Below are positions 9,780 to 21,689 of a DNA stretch of 64,000 nucleotides, in pieces. The notes under the pieces were generated by a model. The model searched no databases. It saw only the letters and a program-made list of their open reading frames with translations, and was not told where the DNA came from. Both the position numbers and the translations under genes were made by a program. The DNA lies in contig NC_132880.1 in the NCBI RefSeq assembly GCF_030463535.1, positions 28,601,987 to 28,665,986 on the forward strand, read 5' to 3'. Each line of letters begins with the position of its first letter. Position 1 is the stretch's first letter. The stretch is from Salminus brasiliensis. Taxonomy: Eukaryota > Chordata > Actinopteri > Characiformes > Bryconidae.

Positions 9780-9905
9780 GATCTATCAAGGGTGTAGAGA
9801 TGGGTAGAAACAGTAGACCCATACCAATATCCCGACCAGGAATCAAACCCCAGTCTCCCACATGGTGCAGATAGCTTACTGGCAGGTAGTGGTGTTTGTT
9901 ATCTG
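9780..9905 (-). mobile_element. tRNA-derived SINE fragment
   Basis: The minus strand contains a pol III B-box-like segment within gagactggggtttgattcctgg. It is similar to the segment at about 29.64–29.76 kb (gagaccggggttcgattgcc). The A box and tail are not clear, so this is a decayed partial copy and not a tRNA gene. No cloverleaf could be folded. Confidence 0.5.
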
Positions 9906-10199
9906 TTGTTCCACACCAACTACTACCAAGGTCCGGTTAGGGAACATTCTCTCAGCCAAGGTCTGAAACATCATAACATCTAGCTTGTGTTACGATTCAG
10001 TGCCTCCTGCTTGTTCAGTAGCATGATAGACGGCATGCAAATACTGCGCTCTGGTGCCACCTGCAAGAGAACAGTCTGGTAATTTAGGACACTAAATTAA
10101 AATATCTACATACACAAACTGTACCCTCACTCACTACAATACACAACCATGGCTCGCGGAAAACACACTACGGACAATAACGAAAATATTTCTTTTTAA

Positions 10200-10582
10200 C
10201 TCACACATACATTCACATACAGATAAATATGTACATATGTATACATATGTGTATATATATATATACACACACACAGACACGCACTATTTCATCTGTGTAT
10301 ATATATTTTTATTTTTATTTTTTTTGCTTATATTTCTATATTTCTATACTTTCATATTTTTATATTTTATTTTTTAACTTAAATGTAACTTATTCTATTT
10401 TTCTTTTTTTATTTTATTTTTCTTTTGCACTTTTGCACTTTACTTCATTAAGTTAAGGTTTAGTCAAGTTTAAATGTAGATCTTTATTGTATAGCTTTGA
10501 TGTGGGCAGACTGTTATAAAAGCATTTCACTGCAAGTTATACTGTGTATGACTATGTATGTATTTTATTTGATTTGATTTGG
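10200..10582 (+). mobile_element. Low-complexity AT tract and a LINE-type 3' tail
   Basis: A (TA)n/(CA)n microsatellite at about 10237–10274 is followed by a T-rich tract. At 10500–10582 is the sequence ataaaagcatttcactgc … tatgtattttatttgatttgatttgg. It resembles the widespread fish retrotransposon 3' end with a repeated gatttgattt tail. No reverse-transcriptase coding sequence remains. The open frame over the T-rich tract (Phe/Tyr/Ile only) is an artefact. Confidence 0.45.
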
Positions 10583-11099
10583 TAAACAGACTGTGTGCTG
10601 GGTGACAGCAGTCCACTGTGATTCTGGGAGCCTTTCTTTAGGCACTGTAAATGGTGAATGTACTGAAATGCGAGTGGGAGTTTGAGGAATGCTCTCCAGG
10701 ACGAATGCTTGTCTGGGAAACTGTCCTACATGGCTTTTATGGCCAGTGTAATTCACTGCAGTAAAGACGCATCTCACTTTGAGCACGTGCTTTATACAAG
10801 ATGAGAGATATGGAACCTGCATTGAAAACAAAGGAATCATGTTGACTGACAGGATTACAGGATTTTACACCAATATGACTGGAGCACTGTCCAGCACTGT
10901 CCAGCTCGCTCCACAAGTTACATAGTACAATTAGGAGCGTGCTGAGCCCATAGCAGCAAAGATGCAGATCACTTCACGCCTGTTGCTAGTCTTAAAATTA
11001 ATTATAACATTATATTGTTTTTTTTTGCATTATTTATTCCCCCAAAAATCTACAAATCTGGAAACATTTGGGACCGTGCTGCCATTTGGAACACAAGAG

Positions 11100-11869
11100 G
11101 GCAGTAACGCCTAAACGGGTCTCTGAGATGAAACACCAGCGAGGCGAAGCTTACTTATTCCCACCCGTTTTCCGTCAAGCCTTGCCTCCTGTGCTGTGAT
11201 TGGCTGATAATGTCCACCACGTGCGCTGTGATTACGCTGATTCTTCCGTTGTAGCGGCTTCATCGAATCAGATCGCTGCAAGGTCGGCCCCGTCGCCATG
11301 GCAACCGCAGAACACGGTGACATTTCACGCGTATTTGGCTGTTTCGCTCTCCGATTGGTCGTCTGTTTAAGTGTAAACTAACTAGCCAATCCCCTTGCTG
11401 GGCGAGAGAGCCCCCCCCTCCCCCCCAATAGCGAATCACAGCGCACGAAGGCGGGAGTTGTCGGAATACAGGTGGGAAAGAAAACTAACGACGCCAGCGC
11501 CTCTTCTGGACAAGGACACGACTTACGTTACACAATAACTTTTAATGTCGTCCGTAATATACACGGGTTTCTTTCGAACCCACGTGATTTTTATTTTCTT
11601 GTTTTAATGGGCTGTGCTTGAGGTTTACAGTATTGCAGCTGAATGCCCATAAAGGGCGCTGGAAAAGTGGTTGCTAAGCTAGCTAGCTAACTACCGTGTG
11701 CTGGTACTACTACTAGCTAGCTGTTCACGTTGTTTACGTTCTGGACCCACTAGTGAATCTGGGGTTTTCGGTCAGATTCGGTCTTATTTTTTGCTGGACT
11801 ATTAGCTGCAGCCGTGACGGGTAACCTTGACCTAGCTAGGTTTCTAAAACCGGCATTTCTCCCACTGCT
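11100..11869 (+). promoter_or_regulatory. sdhaf3: sdhaf3 CpG- and CCAAT-rich promoter and 5' UTR
   Basis: This stretch is visibly richer in CpG than its surroundings. It contains several CCAAT boxes in both orientations (tgattggctg near 11198, cgattggtcg near 11351, agccaatccc near 11380), an E-box in ccacgtgcgc (about 11217) and GC-rich runs. There is no TATA box at a useful distance. This is the usual layout for a housekeeping nuclear gene for a mitochondrial protein. The transcription start cannot be fixed and probably lies between 11480 and 11800. The open minus-strand frame at 11111–11323 is best explained by local GC content. Confidence 0.65.
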
Positions 11870-12046
11870 ATGGCCAGTCCAGCTCATGTGTCAAAGGTCC
11901 GGTCACTCTATAAGAGGATTCTGCTGTTGCATCGCTTCATGCCCATTGACCTGCGAGCCCTCGGTGATCAGTACGTGAAGGATGAGTTTCGCAGGCACAA
12001 ATCTGCATCTCCAGAAGATGCCAAACTGTTCATGAAGGAATGGGAG
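11870..12046 (+). CDS. sdhaf3: sdhaf3 (acn9), first coding exon
   Basis: SDHAF3 is a small mitochondrial matrix assembly factor that helps mature the iron–sulphur subunit SDHB of succinate dehydrogenase (complex II). This exon encodes residues 1–59, starting [18 protein letters not shown]. It includes the LYR-type motif as LYK at residues 13–15 and the very conserved stretch [14 protein letters not shown], and ends FMKEWE at a phase 0 donor (GAG|gtaagg). The start is the first ATG in frame with the conserved N-terminus. The frame would stop six codons into the intron. Together with exon 2 it makes 123 residues, close to the 125 of the human protein. Confidence 0.95.
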
Positions 12047-14130
12047 GTAAGGTCATAGATGGTGATGTATTCCTCACCCTACACCTGGACATGCAGCTGG
12101 CTTTAACTTCAGCTGTTCATCTGAAATACACACTGATATTTCCAGCCACATGATGGCGCTATGCACCACAAGATGACCTTCATCCACTGTTGTACAGTTG
12201 GCTTGTCCGATCATACAGTATCTCATCTACAGTTATAACTGCATTCAGTGGATGGTTAGTTGTGCTCACAGGTAGTTGTCCATTCAGCTGTAGAGCTGAT
12301 CGTGTTGCAGTGCTGCCTAATGCTTAAAAATATCACCAACACTGCACTTTTGCTAAACAATCTTTAGCATGTTAGGTGTGATTGGATAGGGGGGGAATTT
12401 TAGATAAAAACAAGCAGTTTATTATGATTGGTTTGATCTTCTCAAGAACTGATGCCACATAAAATATTCTAAATAGGTTCTGGGACATTTTGTGTCCTTA
12501 CATGATATTTTACTTCCTGGACAGACCACCAAAATGTAGGACGTTCCAGGGAAATCCTGGACAGGTGGCAACTATACCTGGACATGAGCTACGTCTGGAA
12601 TTTATATTTAACCCACATGCCACAAAGATTGACTACGTGAAGTTTATATGAAGTAATGCTTTATTAACCTGCACCTGCCATTTAAATCAGCCTGAGGTTC
12701 TGAGTTCTGCCACCCAGACCAAGTAAACAGTTGGGTTAGGCAAGAGTTTAATATGAATATGTGCACTAGCACGCTAGACTGAACATTTTGCATCAGTCAG
12801 AAACTTCATTTCCTAAGTGAGGTGACTGCGGCGTAAACAACTAAACACTAAAATGATCAGAGCGGTGCTTAGTTCTGTGAAAAACAGCAAGTAATCCACT
12901 CTAATTTTCCTAGGGGAGGAAGGAATCACAATAAAATAACAGAGTAAAATCACAGAGTAGCCTTTGTAAATAAGGAAATGACCCTAGTCCCCCATCTACA
13001 TTAATCCTGTCCGAGCCAAGCTTATGACTAAAGTTGGTCTGCTTCTATTTTTCTGGAAAAGCGTCAGCCAGAGGAGAAAGAAACTAATCAATCAGAAAAG
13101 TGAACCCACACAGGCTGATGTAAGATGCAATTACAAGCATCCATTACAGTATACAATTACTGTAAATGTGAATATATACCCAATATGATCAACTGTGATC
13201 AATAACAAACACATAATCCTATGAGCAATCCTATGACTTGACCATTCTGCGATGCAACCGTCCGGGTTTAGTAGAAAATACAACCCAATAGAAACTTTAC
13301 TGCCATCTGGATATGAGAGTATTCCGACTGAGGAAAATTTACAACAGATGTCCCCTTGATAAACTAGTCAATCCAAATAGGGATCACCTTTAGAACCATG
13401 AACCAGAGTACAAATCTGGTTTAACAGGATCTTACATCTTTGCCATCCCGTTTTGCCAGTGTTGACAAAATCAACTGTGGACTTTCTTCAGGACAAATCA
13501 GGCGGATAGGAGAGGATACAGTCTAGCCAGGTGAGCGGGGACTAGTGTAAAAAGCTCATATATTGTATCACATCCTTCACAAAATGAATGTAAAATACGA
13601 TGACCTTGACATGGCAGTGTCTGTGGCAGAAGATGTAAATCATTTTCTTAATTACTCTAATTATGGTGTTTGTTTAAAAGAAGAGTCATGGAGATTGGCC
13701 CTTGTGGTTTCTGTCACGATAAAAGGGGAAGAGACAGCTTGGGAGGAACTTTTCAGTTTTCCACTCAATTTCATCCATTAGTTTCACAGTTACGGCACAT
13801 AAATAGCCACTTGTGACAATCTCCCAGACAGTCATTGTTCAAGGCTAGATGGCACTGGCATTGTTCAAGGATGGCACAGCAGTTTTCCTCTCTCTTTAGC
13901 TAGACTTTCAGACCTGATTTGTAACATAGAGAGGGTCAGGAGATAATGGGGCAACAGTACAACAGAAAAGACCTACTTGTAGACATCTCTAAAGCAGCAT
14001 ATTGACATGCTGTCTAGAACTGTGAACATCTGTAGGTGGTCACTAGAAGGAGATCCATGTCAGGAATAATTCTAGGAAGGTCCTGGCGCAGTAGCCACTC
14101 AGGACCCCTCCTATTCGTTCATTAAGAAGC
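12047..14130 (+). other. sdhaf3 intron 1, proximal part
   Basis: The intron spans 12047–22685 (10.6 kb). In this first part I see AT-rich sequence without exons. A 72-codon open frame at 13563–13781 has no family resemblance, and I see no named repeat. Confidence 0.5.
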
Positions 14131-14182
14131 CGGTGAATCACCACTCCATCTTGGCTTGCAAAGCACTCCATGGTAGAAAAAA

Positions 14183-14212
14183 AGGTGGGGGGTAAGGGGG
14201 GGGGTAGGGGGT
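14183..14212 (+). other. G-quadruplex-capable G-rich tract in sdhaf3 intron 1
   Basis: Runs of six, nine and five guanines separated by TAA and TA lie on the sense strand. The nine-base run can supply two tracts, so a four-tract quadruplex is possible in DNA or in the pre-mRNA. The flanking 14390–14470 region carries another G run and GACA/GAGA microsatellite sequence. The proline-rich minus-strand open frame here is a low-complexity artefact. Confidence 0.5.
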
Positions 14213-14932
14213 ACGGAAGGGCGGTGGAGCCAGGAACAGACGCAGAGCGAGTCTTGAAATGTGATTAGGAGCACTGAGTGTTCGCTCTAATCCAGTTACT
14301 GCAGAGGGCCCACGGGACTTCTCTTCGCCTAATAAATCGGCCACATTGCAATGGACAAGCTTTCCCTTGGGAGAAAAATGTGGGGCGGGGGGTGAATGGC
14401 AAGAAAGAGTAAGGCATGAAAGGGAGGAATATGAGACAGACAGACAGACAAACAGAAAGAGAGAGACTTTAGGTTGAAAGGTGGAATGAAAAACAAGAGA
14501 GAGAGTTAAGGGGCAAGGCAAGATCGTCTTCTTGCCCACTAATGTAGACGTTTGGGTGGGGCCTTGTGAAATGGAGCAGGGTGACTGACCACATTACTGA
14601 TTCAGACAATCAAAAGGAACATTAGCTGATTGGGAGAGCTAAATGGACTCTGAAAACATGCAGCAAAAGGTCTGGAGCTTCAGACAAATCCTATTTTATG
14701 CATTATGTAGCTGAACATTTTGATATAATACTTAAATATATATATATACATATATATATTTATGTTTAATGTTGACTTTTCATGAGAGCCAAACATTTTC
14801 TTAACTCTTAAGTTAATGTAATAAGCAGTTTATGTCTATTGGTTGATCCCAAACTGCTTTGAAGTTATGTGCTGGAGAAATATCATGGAATCAGTAAGAA
14901 TTGGCTAATTATGCAGTCGACAATTCAATTAA

Positions 14933-15045
14933 CCCCTTAATGCAGCAAGGCTTATTGCACACTAAGGTGTATCATTCAATATTAATCATTTCTATACAAC
15001 CTGGTGGGGCTATTCTTTGGTAATAGAAGTGTGTAATAACACTTT
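14933..15045 (-). repeat. Short repeat, 'TTAACCC' family, reversed copy
   Basis: It starts aattaaccccttaatgcagc and includes ttattgcacactaaggtg and ggggctattctttggtaat. It is the reverse complement of the repeat at about 60.63–60.78 kb and is also related to 59.03–59.17 kb and 4.01–4.11 kb. The outer ends read ttaaccc, as in a small inverted-repeat element. Non-coding. Confidence 0.65.
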
Positions 15046-15164
15046 TTTTGGCCTGCTGGCAACCATAAGATCTTTTCAGAGGTTGAATTCAATTCCATTT
15101 GAAATTCATTGGAGTGTGGGAGCCAAATATAATGAGATTCCATGTTTTTTCACATGGCATACAT

Positions 15165-16175
15165 TTAAGTACATTTGGACACTGACAATTTGTGTCATTT
15201 TGTAATTTGACATTCAGCTTTAATTGAAGGGGGTTCGCAGATGAATGCATTTACTTCATGATAAACTAAAGGGATTTAAGTTCTCAAAAAGATGGAATGC
15301 ACTGGAGAACTCAGCAACACCACAAATGCATGGAAAAGGCCCTTGAAAATGACTGCTAGTGGATGATCATAGAATGTATTTTTTCTTTGATGAAAGGAAA
15401 AACCCTGTCGCAACATCTAGTCAAGTCAAGAACGTTCTCAAGGAGGTAGATGTCAAGAGACACCTTCATGAATGAAAATACAGAGGGTTTACCTCAAGAT
15501 GTAAACCACTAGTAACACTCAAGAACAGAAAGACCAGATCAGACTGCTGGAGAACATCTTAAAAAGCCTTATGGAACAAGATCCAATAGACAGACGGAAG
15601 CACAACTATCTTGAGCATGGAGAAGGAAGGAAAGGGTTTATGATCCAAAGCTTTCGTGTCTTCTGTCAAACATGATGGAGGGACTGTAATTGAGTGGGCA
15701 TGTATGCATGTCAATGAAACCGCATTACTGGTGTTGATATGACAGCTGAAAGAAGTAGCAGGATGTAATCTGAAGTGTATAGATTCAGACAAGTGCTGCA
15801 AAAATGATGGCACTTTAAAGTACGGCTGAATAATGACCCCAAACATGCTGCGAAAGCAGCCCAAGCGTTTCTGAAGGCAAAGAAATGGAATGTTCTTAAA
15901 AGGCCAAGTCAATCTCTTGACCTCAACTCAATCAAGTAGGCTTTTCACTTTCTGAAGAAAAGCAACTGAAGGTGGCCACAAAGAATCTCAAGCCTGGCAA
16001 AGAATCTCAAGGAGGGAAAGTAAGAATTTGCTGTTATTTGTGAGTTTCAGACAAAAATTCTTATTTTTAGAATTGTTAGTTTGTCTATATACTTTTAAAC
16101 CTGTGAAATATAGGAATTATGTGGGTGTAAATAGGTGTAATTGCTAAATGGTTATGGCAGTTAACTTTGAATTAA
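15165..16175 (+). pseudogene. Degenerate Tc1-like transposase and flanks
   Basis: A decayed Tc1/mariner copy in the sense direction of sdhaf3. Recognisable pieces are the stretch near 15300–15410 related to Tc1 N-terminal coding sequence and the GGTVIEWACM-like region near 15675–15705. The clearest is the block near 15832–15945, which reads NDPKHAAKAAQAFLKAKKW followed by NVLKRPSQSLDLNSIK. This is the Tc1 'NDPKH … WP.QSPDLNPIE' signature containing the second catalytic Asp. Stops and frameshifts are many. The 3' flank (about 16090–16175, cttttaaacctgtgaaa) resembles the same family's subterminal sequence. Confidence 0.8.
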
Positions 16176-16664
16176 TTATCGAAATTGAGACTAGAGCTAC
16201 CTGGTGTTACATTACAGAAAACTTCAGCACAACATTTACAACTAGTCATAAGCTTACAAATGCAGTAAAATGAATGTCCATGAGATGCCTAAACACTTAA
16301 ATGGTCTGCTCATCTGGAGCTCAGTAAATACACCATCAAATATCAGCTTGAAATATCAGCCTATTCTAAACATCTGTCTGGTGGTGATTGTTTTTGTAAA
16401 CCGTTATCTGCCAGTAACAATACTATTCTCATATTATTGTACATCCCTGATTAAAGCTGTTAAATAAGTGTTGCTTTATTTTTATATACATTCATACATA
16501 TAAAAACAAGCTTTCAAACAACCTGTATTAAAAACGGCAAGATTATTATTTATTTTTAAATCTTGAGTAACAGTTGAGTGTTTCACTCAAGATGAGCATC
16601 TAAAAGCCCCTGACTATGGCACAGGAGTAAAAACACAGGATATATTTTATTGTTTGTGTTTTTT

Positions 16665-16690
16665 TGTTTGTTTGTTTGTTTGTTTGTTTT
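16665..16690 (+). repeat. (TTTG)n microsatellite
   Basis: About six copies of the tetranucleotide tttg inside sdhaf3 intron 1, next to a poly(T)-rich tract. Confidence 0.9.
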
Positions 16691-16814
16691 ACAGGATCAG
16701 AAAAGATTCATTCTTTTATCACATCCAGCATTTTCTGCTGATATTGGCTCGACACTGATAACCATCAATAAATACTTAATAGGTTAATTCTATGAATTTA
16801 CAGGGGTGTGAAAA

Positions 16815-17275
16815 TGTCCTTATATGTCCAAATGTTTGTGGACATCCCTTCTAATGAAAGCATTCAGCGACCCTTTGCTGATACAGATGGGCAAATGAAA
16901 ACACGCACAGTGTGTCTGGTAGAGAAGTATTTCCGAAAGAATAGGACTCTCTGGAGCAGATAGACAGGAACCTGTTTGCACTGTGCCTAATGCTGGGCAT
17001 GGGCTAAAGGGATAGACAGCCCCTGGCCAGCATTGAGCTGTGGAGCAGTGGAACTGTGTGTTGAATGATTTTAAGGATGGTGGATGATCACCACCCCACC
17101 TCACTAATGCTCTTGTTGCTGAATGCAATCAATTCCTTACAGCAATGTACCTGGAGAGTAGAGACGGTTACTCCGACAAAAGCAGGATTAGGTCTTTTTA
17201 ATACCCTTGATTTTGGTAGAAACAATGCATGAGCAGGTGTCCCCATACTTTTGTCCACATAGTGTCCACATAGTG
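16815..17275 (+). mobile_element. Non-autonomous Tc1-derived element
   Basis: It starts tgtccaaatgtttgtggacat and ends catacttttgtccacatagtg, forming imperfect inverted ends. Internal words (aggactctctggagcagat; ctcactaatgctcttgt) recur in the copies at 25.91–26.13 and 52.65–52.82 kb. The family is a very common fish repeat derived from a Tc1-like transposon. The open minus-strand frame across it is a shadow. Confidence 0.75.
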
Positions 17276-17561
17276 TAGCTTTTGTTCTTTATTCGCCCAT
17301 TATTTTCTTTGCCCTGCAAAGTGAAAAATGAACCTCTGTGTTTTGTTTTCTCTCTTGTTCACAGATAACTTTTCAGATCCACAAAAAATCGCAAAAGTAA
17401 CAGCTTAAATTTCCAGCTGTTAATTAAAGCCCTTTGTCAGTTATACCTAAGAATAAGAGGTGTAATTATTTTTATTGTACCCAGATGCACCTGAGGTGAA
17501 AGTGACTCTCATTGGAGCCAGCTTGTTCCTACCATCAGTTAGAGCTACAGTATGTGCTTTG

Positions 17562-17581
17562 GTAAAAAAAAAAAAAAAAAA
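17562..17581 (+). repeat. Poly(A) tract
   Basis: A run of about 18 adenines within sdhaf3 intron 1. The preceding ~300 bp show no recognisable SINE or LINE, so it may be an isolated homopolymer. Confidence 0.7.
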
Positions 17582-17749
17582 GCAGTATGCTTCTATATAT
17601 GTGTATGTGGAGAGGTTGGAAAAATCTCAATATGTACACAGAGTTTCTACAGAAACCGGATATTTCTCTGAAAGTCTTTCATTAGCTGGGCAAACAAACG
17701 TCTTCCGAAGCTCTAGGAGATGAACAAGTTTTAAAAAGCCCGTAGATAC

Positions 17750-18760
17750 AATATAGACTGTTTTCAGGATGTTTGAGAATTGAGAGTGACTAATTCTCCT
17801 GAGAATAATTATGTCTAACGTAACATGATGTCGGATGTTACCAAAACAGCCTGGCAGTCTCTTCAGTAGATGGTCCTTTGGTGTAGATGTTTGTGCTTAG
17901 TGGGGAGGGCGTGGACTTGAAAGAGCTGTTTAAGTACTTTGCCCTTGGGAAAGCCAGCGTACTCCAGACAAGAACAAAATGGGCTGTTTGATTACATCAC
18001 TACAAACGCTGATCCTTTATATTCAGTTCATGAACTCCAAAGAGGCTGCCTTTGAACAATCCCTTCAGTTCTTAAAATATAGCCGCTTGGCAAATGTTCA
18101 GCGTAATTACATTATGTAGGGGAGGAAGCCTCTCAGACAAATGGCTTGTTTCTTCCTAAATTGAATTGCATCCAAATTCAAAGATGTTCCGTGAATGACT
18201 ATATGGTTGAGATTCAAGGTTTCTTTTTTTGTATGCATTTTTATGAATGAGCCTGATGTACTCTACCTGTAATTGCCCCTATGCTTTTAATTTGTCAAGA
18301 GTAATGACTGATTGCCTAGACGTTTCACTGAGCAGTATATTGAGTGTATGATAAACAGCGCTACAACATGGCTTGGGCATTTTACTACAGTGTCTCATTG
18401 GAGGGATCATTACCTCCACTTAGCAAATATTAATATACAACGTTGTAGATTGTGATTTTGTCATTTTATTGTTTCATTTAATTTAGATGCTGTTCTTCAG
18501 TGAATAGTGCTATTCTGAATGAGACCAGACCTTTCAAATATTTGAACGACATGAATGTTTAAAAGAAATCCAACCGTTAAAAAACAAATTAGCACAAAAT
18601 CTTTTAATTTTCATTCACGTACTGAAGAGCCATGAGCTGTCTGTAATATACGCCAACTCTCACCATTAATACATTCCATCTTTAAGCAATTGAACACAAG
18701 ACTGTTATTGCAAATAACATCCAGACTGTGATTTGGCACAAGGTGAAGACGCTTTGCTTT
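17750..18760. other. Low-repeat intronic block, candidate conserved non-coding element
   Basis: This block within sdhaf3 intron 1 contains no repeat family seen elsewhere in the window. At about 18000–18200 it has complex, TAAT/ATTA-containing sequence (for example cagcgtaattacattatg and cctaaattgaattgcatcc) of the kind often found in vertebrate developmental enhancers. This is an impression from composition. Conservation was not measured. Confidence 0.3.
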
Positions 18761-21685
18761 TATACGACATTTGTTTTAGAAGATAAAGAAACCAAATACT
18801 TCAAAAAGCCCTGAATTTCATAATGATTGTTTTTTTAATACAGTACATTTTTTCCACCAAGATGTATATGCACAAAAGATGGGTCTGCTGAACAGCGGTA
18901 AGAATTGCAGAACAACAGGGCCGACTAAGTGGCAGTCCGTTAAGGACCATGATGAGCCCTGAGTCAGAGATAGCTGCTGATAAAGCTCACAGATAGAGCC
19001 ACAGAAAAGTGGATGAATTAAGTTGAAATGTGAACAGGAGTTCTCATAACACTCAACATGGCGCCTGTTTACGGATAAAGTACCTTTAACAAAAAGAGTC
19101 CTTTTCAGCATGCCGGTTACAGATAAGGTCACGCCCTTCAACAAAAAGTGGCTTGTCGGATATGCCGCGGTTTGAGAAGGGTTGAACTGCGCTAGTAGGG
19201 AACGCTCCCCTCAGTGTGGATCTGCATAAGCACAGTAGCCAGAACAGGCCGAAAAAGTCACATTTTAATGTAGCTTTGAGCCAAATGCTCAAACTATTCA
19301 TGAGTTGTTTTCTTTTTTCTGATTTAAAATATGGTTTTGAAACGGTAATTTGACCTTGAGCTTTGAGTAATTTTGTCTCTACCCATTCATAGAGGTTGGA
19401 GCCTGGTATTGAGTGATTTGGTTCAGCTCAGCATTGTCAGTTGTTGTAAACGCAGCAGAGTGATACAGTTTTAGCATTTAAAAATAAAACAAAACTGTGA
19501 TGTTCTCACAAATCTCAGAACGGTTACAACGCTTCTTCTTCAGATTGTGAGGTTGGAACTGTCTGTTGTATTTCAGAGAGGAAGTGCTGTTTTAGTCCTG
19601 TCAGTACATCCTCTCAATACACGTATGCTCAGTGGATGTATATTGTACTGGTTACTAGTCTTTGCGTCGCCTCACATTAGTTTTCAGGGCGTGCTGCAGC
19701 CGTGTCCCAAACCGCACATGTTGTACTAAACAGCACATCAAATTAGCACACACCAATGGCAGACACAGTTTATAAAACAGCACATAAGCAACTGTTATCT
19801 CAATTACAGGTATTTTAAAAAGCATTTGGATGCGGTTAGTAGGGATGTCCTGATCCAGGAGGCAGATTGCTTCCCATCTGTGCTATCGATCCAAGCTTTG
19901 TGTTTCTTTGTGCTGTTAAGTAATACTGAAGTAAAACACTTTGTGTGTTTCCTTTTTTAGGAAACATTTTCTATTATAATGGGACTTTCTGGACTGATTT
20001 ACTTTGTTTGAGTGCATGTCCGTATATAGCTTTGGTGGCTTGGGCAGAATTGACAAGCGTCTGGAAGAAATCCGGTAAAAGCAGTCAGAGCCCTAGAATC
20101 GTAGACATTGTGTGACATTATTAAGTTCTCATGTATTACTGTAAAATAGTTCCATGTGTGTTAGGGGTGTCTAGAGCACACCAGAGGGCGCTCTGCAAGA
20201 CTAGTTAAAGAAAAAAAAACAACAGAACTGAATTGTTGTTAAAATAACTGATGTTGGCTGATCCATTACAATACTGGCTTGGATTGGGACATCCTAATGA
20301 CTAGATATTTGGACTTTTTTTTTGTTGTTCTTTTAATGGCAGAACAAACTGTAATTGTGCAAATTGTAATATATCTGTACAAAATAATTTTTACTTAATC
20401 TTTTAAACCCCCAAAAGCTGTTGTTAAACACTTTCTCAAACCAACCCTGTGTCTAGACTAATAAACATATATGAGATGAAAACAGATGATTTAGCATTTG
20501 TATGATTATTACACAAACTTTAAATTGATGCCTTGTTTGGTGTTTCCACCAACCAGATTGCGATAACGACTTTTTGTTCAATATATGGACATGAACTCAA
20601 TGCTTTTGCTGACCTCATTATTGTCCATTGTGTTTATTTGCGTTTTTGCTTACATAAGAACGAACGTCACCAATTTTTTAAGCCAGTCGCACTACTCTGT
20701 TCTCTCGTCTGCTCTCTGTCGGAGGTGGGGCTCTAGCTTGTGAGCAGACAGCGACAACAGCTCTTGTCCATGAATAGAGTCCAGTGCGCTCACTGCGTCA
20801 ATAGCGGCACATCTGTAAAACACAGAGAGCGGGCTGTGACAGGTGAAGACGCGTGACTTGAGGCTAGTGTGAAGTGTTTTTTCAGAAAGTTCGGAAGATT
20901 GCGTCCAACTGGACTTGGTTTAGAGCTGCATTCCACAGCTCCTGTGTGGGAACATTTATGTCAGTGGCCTAAATGATAATCGCAGTCGCAGTAATTTCTA
21001 AAAAATCTCATACAAATAAATAAGTAAATAAATATCGGCTACTTTTTTGTGCTGTAGGTTAAGAGAGATGTTGAATGGTGTCAGTGTTTCTGCTGGAACA
21101 AGCCTGTACCCTTAAACATTGTGTAAACATAGTGTATCAGTACTTTCTGACCATTTAAGTCCCACAAGTTTATATATCAGTGTTTACTGAGATGCCCATC
21201 TGTATTCTGAAGGTACAGGCAACTCTCAAATGCATGCCGCTGATGTCTTTGGACTGTCTGTGCTTTTGTAAAGGAATAGATGTGTAGATGTGGGGGTTGG
21301 TGAGCAGTAATTGCTGTATTGAGGGAGCAGTGACATGAGAGGAGTGGGTTACATTTTGTTCTGACCTCCATTATGCCCTGATGAACCTCTACAACCCTAC
21401 ACCATTTCTACATGACCTTCAGGGCCTGTGATGTGCCACAGCAGTTCATGGCAAGCAGTAGAATCCATCAGAGTTAAATAAATAAATAAATAAAGCTAGA
21501 GTTTTATGTTAAATCAATATCGGCACCAAAAAATGAATCATCTTTTGCATGACGTGTTTATATGAGCGTGTGTGCAATGCTAGCGCTCAAGTGTCAGGCG
21601 TAAGTGATCGGCCACCATGCATCTTATTTATTCTGTAAGTGTATTTGTTAAAACATGAAATGTAAGTGTTGAATAAATGCATTGA
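18761..21685 (+). other. sdhaf3 intron 1, middle part
   Basis: AT-rich intronic sequence with several short open frames (for example the minus-strand frames at 18818–19301) that I do not recognise and regard as chance. A short AATA microsatellite lies at 21475–21494. No RNA gene or exon was seen. Confidence 0.45.
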
Positions 21686-21689
21686 TCTT

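Noticed and set aside
9780..9905. tRNA gene on the minus strand
   Set aside because: Only a B-box-like segment is present and no cloverleaf can be formed. A sister copy at 29.64 kb shows it is a SINE fragment.
10229..10456. Membrane-protein-like open frame rich in Phe, Tyr and Ile
   Set aside because: It is translation of a (TA)n/(T)n low-complexity tract next to a retrotransposon tail.
11111..11323. Minus-strand open frame suggesting a divergent gene sharing the sdhaf3 promoter
   Set aside because: It lies in CpG-rich promoter sequence, has no donor that I can support and no family match. c1galt1, the next minus-strand gene, starts about 1.4 kb further left.
14138..14539. 133-codon minus-strand frame with proline-rich translation
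   Set aside because: It is produced by G-rich and GA-rich low-complexity sequence in the sdhaf3 intron.
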